Assembly: GCF_025024155.1 (NCBI RefSeq)
Contig: NW_026251710.1
Span: 124,001-188,000, forward strand
Reading direction: 5' to 3'
Source: Gamsiella multidivaricata
Lineage: Eukaryota; Mortierellomycota; Mortierellomycetes; Mortierellales; Mortierellaceae
DNA: 64,000 nucleotides
Shown: positions 1 to 11,852 of the stretch, in pieces
Numbering within the stretch: position 1 is the first letter of the stretch
Layout of the letters: every line of letters starts with the position of its first letter
Position numbers and translations under genes: made by a program
The notes under the pieces: generated by a model
Seen by the model: only the letters and a program-made list of their open reading frames with translations
Database searches by the model: none
What the model was told of the DNA's origin: nothing

Positions 1-502
1 CATCCACACAGACACCAATGATGCGACAAAATCTGCCAACCTCTAGCTCATCTCATTATAGATGTACCATGGGTCTTCATCCCCTCAAATTCCAACCACT
101 GTCTGTTTGCTTACATTGAGCATCGCCGTATCTGGCAAAGGTCTGGGCATTTTGTCTCTGTGAGGTTGGGCACAGCAGGAATGTAAAGCCGATGGTCAAG
201 AAGGCAACCATGCCTCCGATGAACATGATAATGACGCACAGCGCCACCTTCTCTCGCCAGGCCTGCTGCACAGCCTTGCCATGGACGCCGCACATGTTCA
301 GGAAGGGCGGAAGTGCCCAGCAGGTTGTGAGACGTGAGAAGATAACCCAGAACGAGGCAGGTTCGTCGTCCTTGCGCTTCTTGAACATGGTTTCGGGCGT
401 TTGGAATCGCTCGGGGCGTGAGAGGGTCTTGCCGCGACTCAGGGTGGCTCCGCGACGGACATCGCCGGGCCGCATCCCTACACCGCTCGGTCTGCCAGAC
501 AT
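1..502 (-). CDS. Class IV (Chs3-like) chitin synthase, N-terminal part, cut by left edge
   Basis: The start codon is at 502 and the first exon reads about 129 codons leftward to a GTAAGC donor near 114; the rest of the gene lies mostly beyond the window. A basic Ser/Thr/Arg-rich cytosolic leader is followed by a hydrophobic segment around 'TTCWALPPFLNMC', then 'AWREKVALC' and a second membrane segment 'GGMVAFLTIGFTFLLC'. From family knowledge, the 'AWREK' motif between two membrane segments is the hallmark of the N-terminus of yeast Chs3-type (division 2, class IV) chitin synthases, which polymerise UDP-GlcNAc into wall chitin at the plasma membrane. No catalytic residues are visible because that part is missing. 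The next acceptor could not be fixed with certainty. Class V or VII enzymes with a related N-terminus are less likely alternatives. Confidence 0.8.
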
Positions 503-985
503 GTTGCTACTGCTGTTGCCGTTGTGTTGTTGCTGCTGAAAGAGCGGGCGTTGAGTGCCTGTTGTGGTTGATTAGGCTGTTTCAAATTCAAATTCGATTA
601 ATATATTTCAGGCACAGACAAAAGGGGCAGGCGCGAGATTGAGTGTGAGATTACGTGAGGGAGTGAGAGAAGGGTATCTTGTGAATGGTCTCTCTGAAGA
701 ATTAAAGACTGGAGGGCAGCAGGAAAGAGAAGTGGGGTGCCAACAGATGCCGAAGAGAAGAAGAGGGAGTGGGGGACGACGAGGAAGAGGTACAAGGAAA
801 CGGATATATGTGATGGAGCGTAGTCTACGTGAAATACAAAGATGAAATAAAAAAAACGCTTATGGGAGGAGCGCTGGAGGAGGAGATGGGGATGATGAAG
901 ATGAAGATGGGATGAGAATGAGAATGAGGAGGGACGGGGGATGAGGATGATGAAGAGAAGGGGAGAGAAAGGAAAGGGGAGGACA

Positions 986-1016
<31 letters not shown>

Positions 1017-1080
1017 GATTTCGAGTAAGCAAGGGCAGTGTGCAGCTCGGATTGAATTGTGTTCGTTATTCAGGACCATT
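503..1080 (-). promoter_or_regulatory. Pyrimidine-rich 5' flank of the chitin synthase gene with a (GAT)9 microsatellite
   Basis: From about 640 to 1015 the plus strand is almost pure G and A, so the sense strand of the chitin synthase gene carries a long C/T tract just upstream of its start. Such tracts are common in fungal promoters and leaders. A perfect run of nine GAT units lies at 986-1012. No TATA box was identified with confidence. Confidence 0.45.
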
Positions 1081-2629
1081 CAAAAAAATTTAGCGGCGAC
1101 TTTTTTTTTTTCCGTGCTATAACCACTGGTTGGAAGCCATAGACTGACATTGCTTACCAGACCACCCCACGCCCTCTTTGTCTTCCTGCAATGCTCCAGC
1201 TTATCCATTGCTATTGCCGCTGCCATTGCAACTGTTATCCTACTCTTACCGTCTGCCCACAAAATGAAGCGTATGCTTGATGTCGCTCGCATCCGAGTGC
1301 TACCACCGTCAACGCATCCCTTCAAGAGAGTAGCGCAGCCCACTCGCTTCTTTCTTTTCCTACACTGCCTTCAAAAGGCGAAGTCAGGTAAGTCGGATGA
1401 ATGCAGAGATACAAGTCTTAAATGGATAATACATTCCTGTTCCTTGCAAACTAGACTAGACTAACAAGCCGGCTTTTCGAGTTAGAGAGGGCGTGTTTTT
1501 TTGGTTTTTTTTTTTGGTTGGAAATCGCAGTGGAAAATAATAGCACATTCTATTTTTAATAGATGGAGCAGCATCGCTAGGCAAACTCTCTTCCTCTTCT
1601 CCCGTCTGAGCCCTATCAATTCCATCAATCATCCTAGTCTAAGGATTGATACAGCGGACGAAAAAAAGATATCTCGGTGGATGAGAATGGCCATATCAAG
1701 CCATGGTCCTTGAACTAGACGTGTTCTTCGTGTTACAATATTACAATTGGAGCAGTGCCTTCTTCCTTGTGTACGCCCTAGTTTGCATGCTAGTCCACGC
1801 TCCCCTATAGCAAATAGGTCCAGCAGAAGCATTCCTTGAATGATGCATCAAAACGCGACCCACGGGCTCTTGCTCATTCCTTTCATTCCAAAACGAGCTC
1901 TGTCCCGCTCCAAAAAATTATATTTTTAAACCGTTCCAGCTGCAAATCAATTCAATTATGCATCCGTGCATCGCCCTCCGAACATGTACACTGGAATGAC
2001 CTTCAACGTAATCAGGATCTCTTTCAGAGGAGAATAAGAAAGGAACAGATGCACATTCATACCGAGAGAATGGGCGTTTTTTCTGTGTACAGTACATAGC
2101 CTCAACTCTAGATCTACTACTGTTAAAATACCTGTCATGCCTTTAAGAGGAAAGAAATGAGGTAATATTGTGTAGGAGTTAGTCCTTCAACGACAGCAAA
2201 GACGTCTTGAGCATTATAATGAGTTGGCGTGAGCAGTGCACTTGATAATGGCGGGATCGCGTCCATGTCGCGCTCCTGCTCAGCCCTATTGGCCGTCATT
2301 TCAAATTTATTTTTATACCTAGGAAGTGATGAGCCTCTACGGGCATGGACATACATTCAGACGATATTTTCTCCCTTCTAAAGGCCATGTCAAAGATGCG
2401 GTCGCGTTGTTTTCGCTGGGGGGGGTTTATATTTTTTATTTCACATCTCTTCTCCAGGACTAAACGGCCAGAGTTTTACCCAGATAATCTCCCGAATTGG
2501 TATTGGTATTCCTAAAGGCGACGGCATTCCTCACGTCCCAACCTACATTTACTCCGTCGCTCCTTTCCACGCAACCATGGGTGTCGCCGCCAGCTCAACA
2601 AGGCCGACCCGTTTTTTCAGCCATCTACC
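1081..2629. other. Gene-free interval
   Basis: No coding region, RNA gene or repeat could be supported here. Open frames are short, have no recognisable domain and contain frequent homopolymer runs of T and A. The segment separates the chitin synthase promoter from the 3' end of the secreted-protein gene and probably holds only flanking sequence. Confidence 0.4.
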
Positions 2630-3493
2630 TCAGTAAGAGGCGACCCTGGCCTGCTCAGGGGGCACAATCTGGGTCTCACAGGCAGCGTCGTGGATGATGA
2701 ACGGCAAGCTCTCGATCTTGGGCTGAAAGATCGTCAGGGGCTCGACCTTCGTCACAGGGCGGATCGTCACCGTCGATCCCAGCGAGACGGACGAGCGAGC
2801 GAGGCTCTGGTCCTGGGCTGGAGCGGCATGGATCATTGTTGTCATTTGATCGACCGAGGGCTGGTACGTCGTGTGTGGGATCACCTTCGTCACGGGCTGG
2901 ATGAAGGTGTTTGAGCCCATGTCTACGTTCTGATGCTTCAGATCAGTGTGCTGGGCCTCAGCGGCGTAGATCTTGGCCTCCTGGGACTTGACGTGGCCTT
3001 GGTAGACAGTTGAGGGCAAGACCACGGTCGAAGGCTCGACTTTGACAAGCGATCCCATATCAGCCGTGCTCGTCGCCAGAGTCTGCTCGCAAGACTGAGT
3101 GGCAGAGGGAATACACTCGACCTCGGCGCGGCGCTTGAGAAAGCGGTTGAAATCATTGGCGCTGCTAAAGAAAGCGGGGTTGGAGCGGAGGTAGTCCGGA
3201 CGGTGCAGGTGTGGTTCGGGCGTAAGGGGTACGACGTTCAACAATCGGCTGCGTGCAGAAGGCGCGCACTCGGACTGGACGATCGGCGCATAGGCCTGGA
3301 CGATGGGTTGGTAGCGAGTGACCGGCACCACCTGGGTCACTGGAACAATATTGGTGATCGAACCGACGCTGGTGGTACCAGTACTGATGTCCTGGCTGCA
3401 TTCGGCTCCGGAGCAATGTGGGATCAGAGGAACAGCCTGGATAGAGCAGACGAGGGCGACGACGGCCGTGGTGAGCTTGAGAAAGGCGTACAT
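2630..3493 (-). CDS. Secreted protein with four imperfect internal repeats
   Basis: The family is not recognised. The reading frame is open from 3610, but the methionine at 3493 is preferred because it begins a clear signal peptide (basic start, then 'TTAVVALVCSIQA') followed by a mature chain; this gives 287 residues. The mature part holds four copies of a roughly 35-residue unit, each starting with Gly-Ser and a hydrophobic-Pro pattern such as 'PVTQVVPVTRYQP', 'PVTKVIPHTTYQP' and 'PVTKVEPLTIFQP'. Single cysteines lie near the start of the mature chain, around the middle and close to the C-terminus. One 'LKRR' dibasic site between repeats 1 and 2 could be cut by a Kex2-type protease. It is probably a wall or extracellular structural protein; that role is inference. 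No introns are needed. Confidence 0.75.
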   Translation of the reverse strand: MYAFLKLTTAVVALVCSIQAVPLIPHCSGAECSQDISTGTTSVGSITNIVPVTQVVPVTRYQPIVQAYAPIVQSECAPSARSRLLNVVPLTPEPHLHRPDYLRSNPAFFSSANDFNRFLKRRAEVECIPSATQSCEQTLATSTADMGSLVKVEPSTVVLPSTVYQGHVKSQEAKIYAAEAQHTDLKHQNVDMGSNTFIQPVTKVIPHTTYQPSVDQMTTMIHAAPAQDQSLARSSVSLGSTVTIRPVTKVEPLTIFQPKIESLPFIIHDAACETQIVPPEQARVASY

Positions 3494-4216
3494 TTTTGTT
3501 GTAGAATGAGTGGATGAGAGAGCGGGTGGGTTTGTGCTAGGCAAGTTGTAGTAGATGTGGAGGTTGGGAGATGATGTGCGGATGTGGTCGAGCAATTCAG
3601 GCCTGGGCAAGCACGACTCGCGACGCGATTTTAAGCATTCGGTTGTAATCTATCAACCTCTGCTTCCTTCCTTCTTTTCCCTCTCCTCACTTCACACGCA
3701 TAAATTGGCGCTCCGTAGCGGAAGCAGTAGTCGCGACAAAAGACTCTCTGGCTATATTCCTCGGTAAAGGCCGTTATTGGAAGCTACGCGCTATCACCCG
3801 TTAATGCTAGGGGGCACTGATATTTGTTGTTTTTTGCCCCCTTGCTACTTTACAATCTCTTGATCTCCGGAGAAATATCCAGACAGTGCTTCATGATGTC
3901 GGGTGCTTTTTTCGTTTATTTCTCCGCGCACTGATTAATCGTCAGGGAACCTGGCTTGCGAGCGTTAATGGACAACGTATGCTTGCGTATTACACTGTCC
4001 ATGCCCAAAGACATCCCAGCGCCATCACGTTGATCAGTCCCACTGCATCTATCAAGAGTTTGCTGGATTGCGTGTCGAATTGAGGGCTTCCATAGTCTTC
4101 AAAGGCGGCCATGTTTATCATTCATCTTTAAGCATCGTTAGTACACCCCTGTTATCTGTGGTTCACCAAGTCCACAATAAAAAGAAAACGCGAACCTGAG
4201 CTGCGTATCACTAGGA

Positions 4217-5548
4217 ATGGAATCCGAATACACTACCAAGTTATCATTTTCTCCATCAGATAACGACTCTTTGGACGAGGAGGATGAATATCAGCTGGAG
4301 TTGCAAGAAGACGAGAGGCAGCACAGGGGAACTGATGACTTGGAAATCGAAGTAGGCGAGCGTAAGGGCAAGCACGTCAAGGGTCGCACATCATCTTCTA
4401 CTGTTGATGCGTCTTCAGTCGTCATTTCCCAGTCGTGTTCGCCAAGTCCTATTTATGGTCCCCACGACAAGATCATCAAAGTCGAAGAGCCGCAAGTTCA
4501 AGGAGAGGAAGAGGACCAGACTCAACATGGCCCTTCGAATGCCGACGATGATGATGAGGATTGTAAACACGGTCAAAGGCGTGAGCGAGTAAAGGGAGTC
4601 GTGAAAGCGTGCAAGGACAATCGGCCTGGGTCTCCTTCATCGTCATCCATCCTCGTCAGCGACACATCGGCTACTGGCAGAAGAGGTAGCGGCAACCGTC
4701 CTGTTCGTGACACTCCCAAGACCTTCCGTTACCTCAGTCCATGCGATCGTGGCCATCGATATCATGACCTCGATGCCGAGCCCACGAAGAACAACAGCAA
4801 AGATGAAGCCGTCCACAACTTTCAGGACGATTTGTTGTTTATGGCTGGTATCACTGCGCATCCTCGTAGGTTTGGCTCTGAAAGACACGTCGACAGATCC
4901 GATGTGAGGGGCCCCAACGCTGACAGCAGCCCGCGCTCAAACCACGTCGGCGATCCACGCGGTATCAAGAGAAGACGTGAATCCCCCCATTCCAACGACA
5001 ACCACGACAATCGATACTACCAGAGCAGGACCGACCATCTCAACAACGAGAATGAGGGCGCCCTCGGTCGAAATGGTCTCTTCACTGAGCGGTTCTTGCG
5101 AACCAGCGACCTTATTAAGAACAGCAGCAATACTACACTCAATCGATTCACGCGGGATGAGAATACATCTCGACGTTCGAGCGGGTACCAGCAAAGGGAG
5201 CCCAGCAGCATTAATTGCAGCCAGTATGCAAACAGCTTCGCCGAGCCCTCCGCTTCACTGCTGCCCCACTTAGAACAGCAGCGTCTTGATTTGATGCTAC
5301 CTCTTGATCCGCCGTTTTCCTCTTCAATGGGATATACCATCTCTCCGAATGTGCTCATCCAGTTCGCAGCCTGGGAAGTTGATTCTCTTTCGAAGCAGCT
5401 CTTGGATGAACGTCAGCTCCGTTGGCGTACTGAGGAACAGTTGGACATTACCCAGAGACAGTTGAGCCACTTGACGAGAGGTTATAAGGAGCTCCAGATG
5501 CGTTCGGAGCGCGCCCAACGCCAGATCAAGGACAAGGGCGGTGCATGA
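4217..5548 (+). CDS. Acidic low-complexity protein with C-terminal coiled coil (unknown function)
   Basis: A single uninterrupted frame of 443 residues. The N-terminal 120 residues are rich in Asp, Glu and Ser with an acidic stretch near 'DNDSLDEEDEYQLELQEDE'. The middle is Arg/Ser/Asn-rich with a basic patch ('GIKRRRESPHS') that could be a nuclear localisation signal. The last 60 residues, around 'SKQLLDERQLRWRTEEQLD', have the heptad spacing of a coiled coil. No catalytic domain is visible and I do not recognise the family. The composition resembles nuclear regulatory or scaffold proteins, but that is only inference. It converges tail-to-tail with the Osh1-like gene, whose stop lies about 180 bp away. 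Confidence 0.7.
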   Translation: MESEYTTKLSFSPSDNDSLDEEDEYQLELQEDERQHRGTDDLEIEVGERKGKHVKGRTSSSTVDASSVVISQSCSPSPIYGPHDKIIKVEEPQVQGEEEDQTQHGPSNADDDDEDCKHGQRRERVKGVVKACKDNRPGSPSSSSILVSDTSATGRRGSGNRPVRDTPKTFRYLSPCDRGHRYHDLDAEPTKNNSKDEAVHNFQDDLLFMAGITAHPRRFGSERHVDRSDVRGPNADSSPRSNHVGDPRGIKRRRESPHSNDNHDNRYYQSRTDHLNNENEGALGRNGLFTERFLRTSDLIKNSSNTTLNRFTRDENTSRRSSGYQQREPSSINCSQYANSFAEPSASLLPHLEQQRLDLMLPLDPPFSSSMGYTISPNVLIQFAAWEVDSLSKQLLDERQLRWRTEEQLDITQRQLSHLTRGYKELQMRSERAQRQIKDKGGA

Positions 5549-5729
5549 ATCAGGGTCTAGGAGGATGGTTGGGTATTATTCCCGCGCAAGGCCCAACCTC
5601 GAGGCAACTCTTTCATAGCAACAAACAGATTTATAATGCAGCTAAAGCTCCGCTATATACAATGAAGATGCCGGCAAGATTGCGCTGTTGTTTATTAACA
5701 TCGTCAAAGATATAAGAAATCCATCATCT

Positions 5730-8700
5730 TTAAAAGATATCATCGTCCTCCACATCCCATTTAAGTTGCTGAGGACGTTCAGGCGTCGCTCCACATCTCT
5801 GGCGCTCAGCCCAGTAACCGAAACGACCATCGCGCTCCTGGCCACTACCCTTTGGCTGTCCAGGGGGATCACGGCCCACAAAATCCCATCCATCATCCTG
5901 CGCATTCCTCTTGAACCACCTTGGCTGATGATCCTTGCCCGGTGGCAGCAGCTTGCGCTTCGCGCGCTGCTTCTCCTCCAAACGCTGCTTCTCAGTGTTC
6001 GCAATATCGAACTCTGCGTTCTCCATCGCTCGCTGGTCAGGACGAAGACGCGAATCCGTCGGGCAAAGGTGCTTCTTCAGTTCCTCAGGACAGTCGTTCA
6101 GTGTCATAGCGAACGGCGTAAAGTTGAACGGCGTCGGGGTCGAGGGCACAGGATCACGCTTCCAGAGCAATAGCACATGCTTCGGTGAAAGATATCCCGC
6201 ATGGCCCGCCTTTGGCTTTCCGACGCTCATCGGAGATGCTGAGCGGGCCAGACCACCTTGCTCATCCTCGGCCACATGCACAGCACCAGCTGCAACAGCG
6301 TCACTGCCCAGGTCTTCACCATTGCCCTTACCAGTACGACGGGCCACCAGTCGCTCGTTCCATCGTCCCGCAACTTCCCAAACCTCCTTACCCCGAGCGT
6401 CCGCGGCGAAACCCCGGATCTCGTACGCATCCTTACCTCTCCAGCCGCGTGCCTTGAACGTCAATTGGCACGTCTCTCCAGTGCGATGGTTCGTGATGAT
6501 CATGTCTCCATAGTTGTCGATCCAGGGCGTGCCCACGATCAGGTTCTGTACACAGGTCGTCACCTTCTTCCAGGAGTAGTGCTCGATGAACTTGGTCTCG
6601 TCCTCGGGATCATCCAACAGCTCCTGCTGTCCCTCCGCAAATGCCTTGGGGACCTTCAGCTCGACGTGTGATGTTCCCTTGGGCATGACTTCGAAGGACT
6701 TGCCCCAGAACTTGGACTTGACGTCGACCTCTGCATAAAAGTTATAGTTAGGAGAGTCGCAGTAGCATGCACTGATAGGCTAAGAAAGGATTCCAGTAAT
6801 AACATAAAAGCATATTAGACGCTGCATAGGCATTAATATCATGCAGAAGAGAGAGAGGAGGAGAAAGTGACTTACTGGGTGATGCGACACTTGCTCAGAA
6901 ATGTAACGAAACTGCTTGTCCTCGCGACAGTACTCGTAGGTCTCGCCCAAGAGTGGGTTGAACGGCTTGGCAACTCGCCCGATCGTGCTTGAGTAGTTGC
7001 TCATCGCGAACGCCGCAATGAAGAGAATGCGCTCCGTCGCTCCTCGTTGCCGTACAGCCTTGTCTAACAGTTCAATGTATTCGGCATCCTCAGCCATGCG
7101 CTGCAACATCGATGTCGGCTCGTTAAAGTACACAGGCAGTGTGATTTTTGACAAGTCCTTGCCGATCGAGTTCTTTAAAATCGCCCAGAGAGACACATCG
7201 GGACGCAAAGAGGTTTGCTTGGTTGGAAGACGATCACGGACCTTCTCCGGGTATCCTTTGAACGAAGGCGCAATATAGGTTGCCTCATGCGCATGTGCTG
7301 CTGATGGTGCTGGCGCCGCCGCTACTGCTGCTGCTGGCGCTGCTTCGGTTGCACCCTCCTCGGCTGTATGGGATGTTGCACCGGCACCGGTTGTGAGCTC
7401 TTCTTCGGCATCGTCGTTCTCGAACTCGACAATATCGTCATCATCCACGGCATCAAAGAACTCGTCTCCGGATTCTACATCTGAACCCGAGTCCTCATCG
7501 TCCTCGATCTCGACCTGACGGTCTCCACCAGAAATTGTCTTTGATGTACCATGTGTCGAATCCTGAACAGCTGCTCCCGCGTTCTGGGTAACTCCATCTG
7601 AAGCCAGGGTGGAAGCACCGAACGTGACATTTGCTTGTAGGGTAGGTGTACTAGCCTTGGAGCGGACAGATCGGTTCTTCTTCATTTTCTGGTTGCTCTC
7701 CTCTGTGCGCTTCAATACCCTTTGCATCTCCAGCTGCTCTTCTGATAGCACCCTCAAGCTCTCCTCCCAGAGCTCGCGCTTCTGGGACTCCTGCTCAAGG
7801 ATCCGCTTCCAGTATGCCTCACGGTCCTGGACCATCTCTTGCAGTTTCTGAATCGAGCTCTTCAAGGCCAACGAGGACTCGTGGGCGGCATGGGTGAGCT
7901 TCATGACCTCAGAGTCCTCCGGAACCTCGGCCGCCCTCTGCAGACGTACCAAATTCTCCGCAAACTCTGACTGGATCTGAATTTGGGATTGGACGTAATT
8001 GTTCATCGTGACGAATGACTCTAGATGTGGAACTACGCTGGCGTCGAGTTGGTTGTCCTCTGGGCTGGTTGAAGAAGAGCGAGATCGTTGAGATCGGGCG
8101 ATAGAACTGCTCGTTCCGTCCTTGATGATACTCCGTCCGCGACTGAGGGTCGAATCCGCTCCTTTCTGTCGAGCGAAATCCGCCGAGGACAAATTGATGC
8201 TCTGACGGGACTCCATGAGCGAGTGGCGATTGTTTCCAGAAGTTTCCTCGATCCATTGCTTCGACTGCGTCAGAGCCAAAATCCACCGCTTGGCCTCATT
8301 GGCATGACCAGCCTTTAGATGGTAGCGGATAGAGCCTTTGCCGATGATGTCGAAGCGTTGCTTGTCGTTAGAGTCAATCCAGACCTTGGCAATGCGCAAG
8401 TTGATACTTCCTCTGCAGGCGTTCCCGGCATCCTCCTGGTTATGGAAATACGACAGAATGCCGTCTTCCAGCACAAACCACCTTGCTTTGTATCCGGATG
8501 CATAGTTGGTCCACTTGAAGAGGGTCCCTTCGAGCCGAGGTGGCTGTCCAGGAGTTGTTGGGATCAATGGTGCTCCCGTTCCTAAAGTACAAACGTACAA
8601 ATTGAGGTGCAAAAAAATACCATTTGATTAACACCAAATCCCAGCATAGGCTGATTGATTCATCGACAGTAATAAAGATGTAGCGTACCTTGGGAGCGAG

Positions 8701-9886
8701 ATTCGCGAAGGAGACTCTTGATCTTTGTATCCTTGGAGACATCGGCGGCGGTCTTGCCCTTCTTGTCACGGAGCAGAGTGTCGATGCCCTGATCTAGACA
8801 CCACTGCACCATAGCCATGTCCTTGCGTTTGGTTGCAGAGTGCAGAATTGTCGATCCCGTCTCTGTGTCCTGATGGCTGATGTTGAGCACAAAGGCTGCC
8901 CGTGGATGGTCAAAAAGACTGATCAGGCTAGTTAAGTCTCCCGCTTCCGCATACTGGTGCATCAACGCCGTTGTTTTTGTAAGATATTCTGTGCGGTGAG
9001 CTATTGGGAAAAACACACGAGAGAAACGAATAGGTCAAAGTCCATCCAGGATTGCACATTAAAGCAGTAGTAGTAATCCCTGTTGCCTTGACCACATTTT
9101 GTACCTTTAAGAACAACACGCACTTCCGCAGTGGCGGACACATCAACTGCACTCTTGCCCTTGTGATCTAGAATACCATCGTTGACGCTGCTCTTTGAGA
9201 GTAGTAATTTGACGACATCGAGACGGCCCATGCTGGAGGCGATGTGGAGGGCCGTGGAGCCATGGGTGTCCCTGGCATTGAGATCGACCTGAGGCGTGTT
9301 GTTGATAACATACTCGATCACGGGGTACTGTGCGCACTGAACCGCCAGGTGGACGGGCGTAGTCTGATTTCCCTGAAACGCACCCTCGAACGAATGAGTG
9401 CTGGAGATGGATCCGCCGGGAGTGCTGGGGATGGGGAACACGGGGCCAGTCTTGTAAGTTGGCAGGAGGGTCGACAATGAGTTTAAATCGCCTGATGAAA
9501 GTAAGAGGAAGGTATACAAACGTCCCGATCACGTTAGAGGTTGCGTGTTCTCAACTGGAGGAAGAATCGCCACAAAAACACGCCTCGTGAGATCTCGGCC
9601 GTTACCCTTCTGCAGCGCCTCGAGGATCTTGAACATTTTCATGGGGTCATCTACGATTTGAACATCAGCCGACGACAGGCTTGATAAGTAATGGTACAGA
9701 AGACATGACGAGAAATTGAACGGTCATTTGAGAAGAGGCAACGACTATTAGCGGGCATTGAGTCGTACCATTTGAGGGAGCGAAGGCTGAGGACGAGGTA
9801 GCGATGTGCTGTCGTACTCCCTGAGCGAGAACTTGTTCAGATCGATTCTTCTGAGGCGGACGCAGGATGGACGGTACGGTCGACAT
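5730..9886 (-). CDS. OSH1: Oxysterol-binding protein, Osh1/OSBP type (ankyrin-PH-FFAT-ORD)
   Basis: Six exons (9886-9769, 9650-9606, 9491-9105, 9000-8689, 8581-6876, 6779-5730) join in frame to 1205 residues; the second has only 45 nt. Order of domains: an N-terminal helix followed by ankyrin repeats (about residues 60-275, e.g. '[20 protein letters not shown]'), a PH domain (about 297-395, '[20 protein letters not shown]'), a coiled-coil region, an FFAT-like VAP-binding motif 'DEFFDAVDD' near 657, and a C-terminal lipid-binding ORD from about 725. The OSBP fingerprint 'EQVSHHPPISACY' is rebuilt exactly across the last intron. Family members with ankyrin repeats and PH carry sterol and PI4P between membranes at nucleus-vacuole or ER-Golgi contacts; the FFAT motif would tether it to the ER. 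Length matches yeast Osh1 and Osh2. Confidence 0.95.
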
Positions 9887-11852
9887 AGCGTGGTGCCGTA
9901 GTGTTCGACTGGTGCAGGTCGCGTTGAAAAAGTGTGCTGTACGTGGGATATGTCCTGTAAACTCCTGTACCTTTCCTGCCGTCTGTCGGTTCTTTCTCTA
10001 CTATCCTGTTTAAGCTGGTTCCTTTGTATCAATAAGAAGGCGTTGCTGATGTAGGGGAAGGGATCGAAGGATGGCGTGAGGTAGATGTGAAGGTTGAAGT
10101 AATGGTGATGATTCCCAGGTTTCTCAGCAGCGAGGAACGAAGGTTGTCCCGTGACACCCGGTCTGAGGCAGGAATACGCACTCTGAGATGATACGTGATA
10201 AAACAAGGTTTTCAGCGGATTTGCACGCGTTCCTGATAGCTCGAAAAGTTATAAGAAAGTGCGCAGGTACCCCATTTCTCCCATTTCTGCACTTACCAGC
10301 CTATGACAGCATTCTACAGCCAAAAGATAAAAAAACCAGTCTAAAGACACTCGCACCGGCACTGAGGCACGAATGAGTACCTCGTTCATTGGGCACACAC
10401 CGATCGCGGCCGTTTGGCATATATTTATCGAAAGAACAAAGCAGCGTTGCTCAGTGCTCTTTCCATCAACCTTCTTTTCTATGCTGTTCATTTCCCATAT
10501 TTTTAAAAGAACATCGCCCCCCTGCCCCTGATAATGCATCATGCGCCTCGGTATGGCGGCGCACTCGATTTACAATCAGTGCCGTTGTTTTAAGATGCAG
10601 ATAGGCGTGCGGCCTATTAGTTCATCCAACCCGCAACTGAAATCCTGTGTAGCCATGGCCAATCGACAGAGCGAACTTACAGTGGTTTTCTCTCTCTTTG
10701 CTACGAGAGCATTTGCAGCCTGCAGTAGCTCTGATTCTTCTGCATGCCAATTGCCAATGAGAATAAAAAAAAAATTGTGAGCAGTTTCTGCTAAATGTTG
10801 GTGGGTGTCTTGACGTGCGGACCAAACTTTTATTGGAACTGAGGTACACTGGTGCTTTCGACAATCATTTCTTGGATTTAATTCCTGGAGCCCAGGGATT
10901 CTTTAGTAAGCGAGGCCGGACATATTTGATTCCAGGTAGGACACCGGGCAGACAACGTTGATCTCATCTGATGGAAGCGCTGTAGCTTCGGTTGAAAGTG
11001 ATGCGAGGATGTTGATGTCTGTTCCTGCCATGCCAGCCGAGCAAGTGAGGGATTGAGGGAGTGAGCCCGGATCTGTATTTCTGTATTTCGATTCTTTATA
11101 TCCCATGATGGTCACTGGCATTTTGGGAGCCAGGCAGCCCGTTTGGATAGCTTGGAGTCCTTGGATACAGCGGGAAAGCAATGAGTAAGGTGACAATCGT
11201 AAGAACAAGTGCGTGGCAGAGTGAGGGTCCACATTCTCTTCTTCACACTCTCACCTCACAAACTCCTTTGTCCTTACACCCCCACTCGCTCTCTCGCTCA
11301 CTTCTCTCATCCCATCACAGCGACAGATCGATCAGTTGGTTGGTTGATCATTCCCTTCTTCCATCCTCATCTACACTCATCATCCCACCGCCTTGTCATC
11401 TGCAGAAACACCTCTGAGGAATCACACCTCCGCAATAGCCCTCCGTTTCTTCCACGCCCAATCCTTCCGCTCTCAGTTCCTCTCATATAACCCGTAGGTT
11501 TCTCTCTCTCATACTCCCTCATTCTCTCACTCATTTTTATCACTGTCGACCAATGCTTCCCAATCCCTCCTCAACGTCTTTTTTCAGCATGTCTATCAGC
11601 GTGCATTTTTTTGTGCTCTGCAACAGATCGCCCGGTTCCTCTTTACCCCTGAAAATATTTCATATAATGAATGTTTCGACAATCATTCCCCTCTGCAGTG
11701 TCAACCTGTCGATCAGCAATAATATCATCGTACACCCTCACGACGAACAGCGAATGTCCAGTCAACAGCCCTCTTTTAAACCTCCAAACTTCTAAACATG
11801 CCTACTTTTGCTTATACATGAGCACAGATATTAGACATACAGGGCTTCATCA
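9887..11852. other. Intergenic interval between OSH1-like and G-gamma genes, with C/T-rich leader
   Basis: The two flanking genes are divergent, so this stretch should hold both promoters. The part from about 11230 to 11530 is a dense C/T tract on the plus strand and probably belongs to the promoter or leader of the gamma-subunit gene. A 109-codon open frame on the minus strand at 10903-11232 shows no recognisable domain and was not called. No RNA gene was seen. Confidence 0.4.

Noticed and set aside
598..1079. Poly-Ser, poly-His and Pro-rich frames on the minus strand
   Set aside because: They are translations of the purine/pyrimidine tract and the (GAT)9 repeat, with no gene-like composition.
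10903..11232. 109-codon minus-strand frame with four cysteines
   Set aside because: Composition is passable, but there is no domain, no convincing signal peptide and no conserved start; not enough to call a gene.
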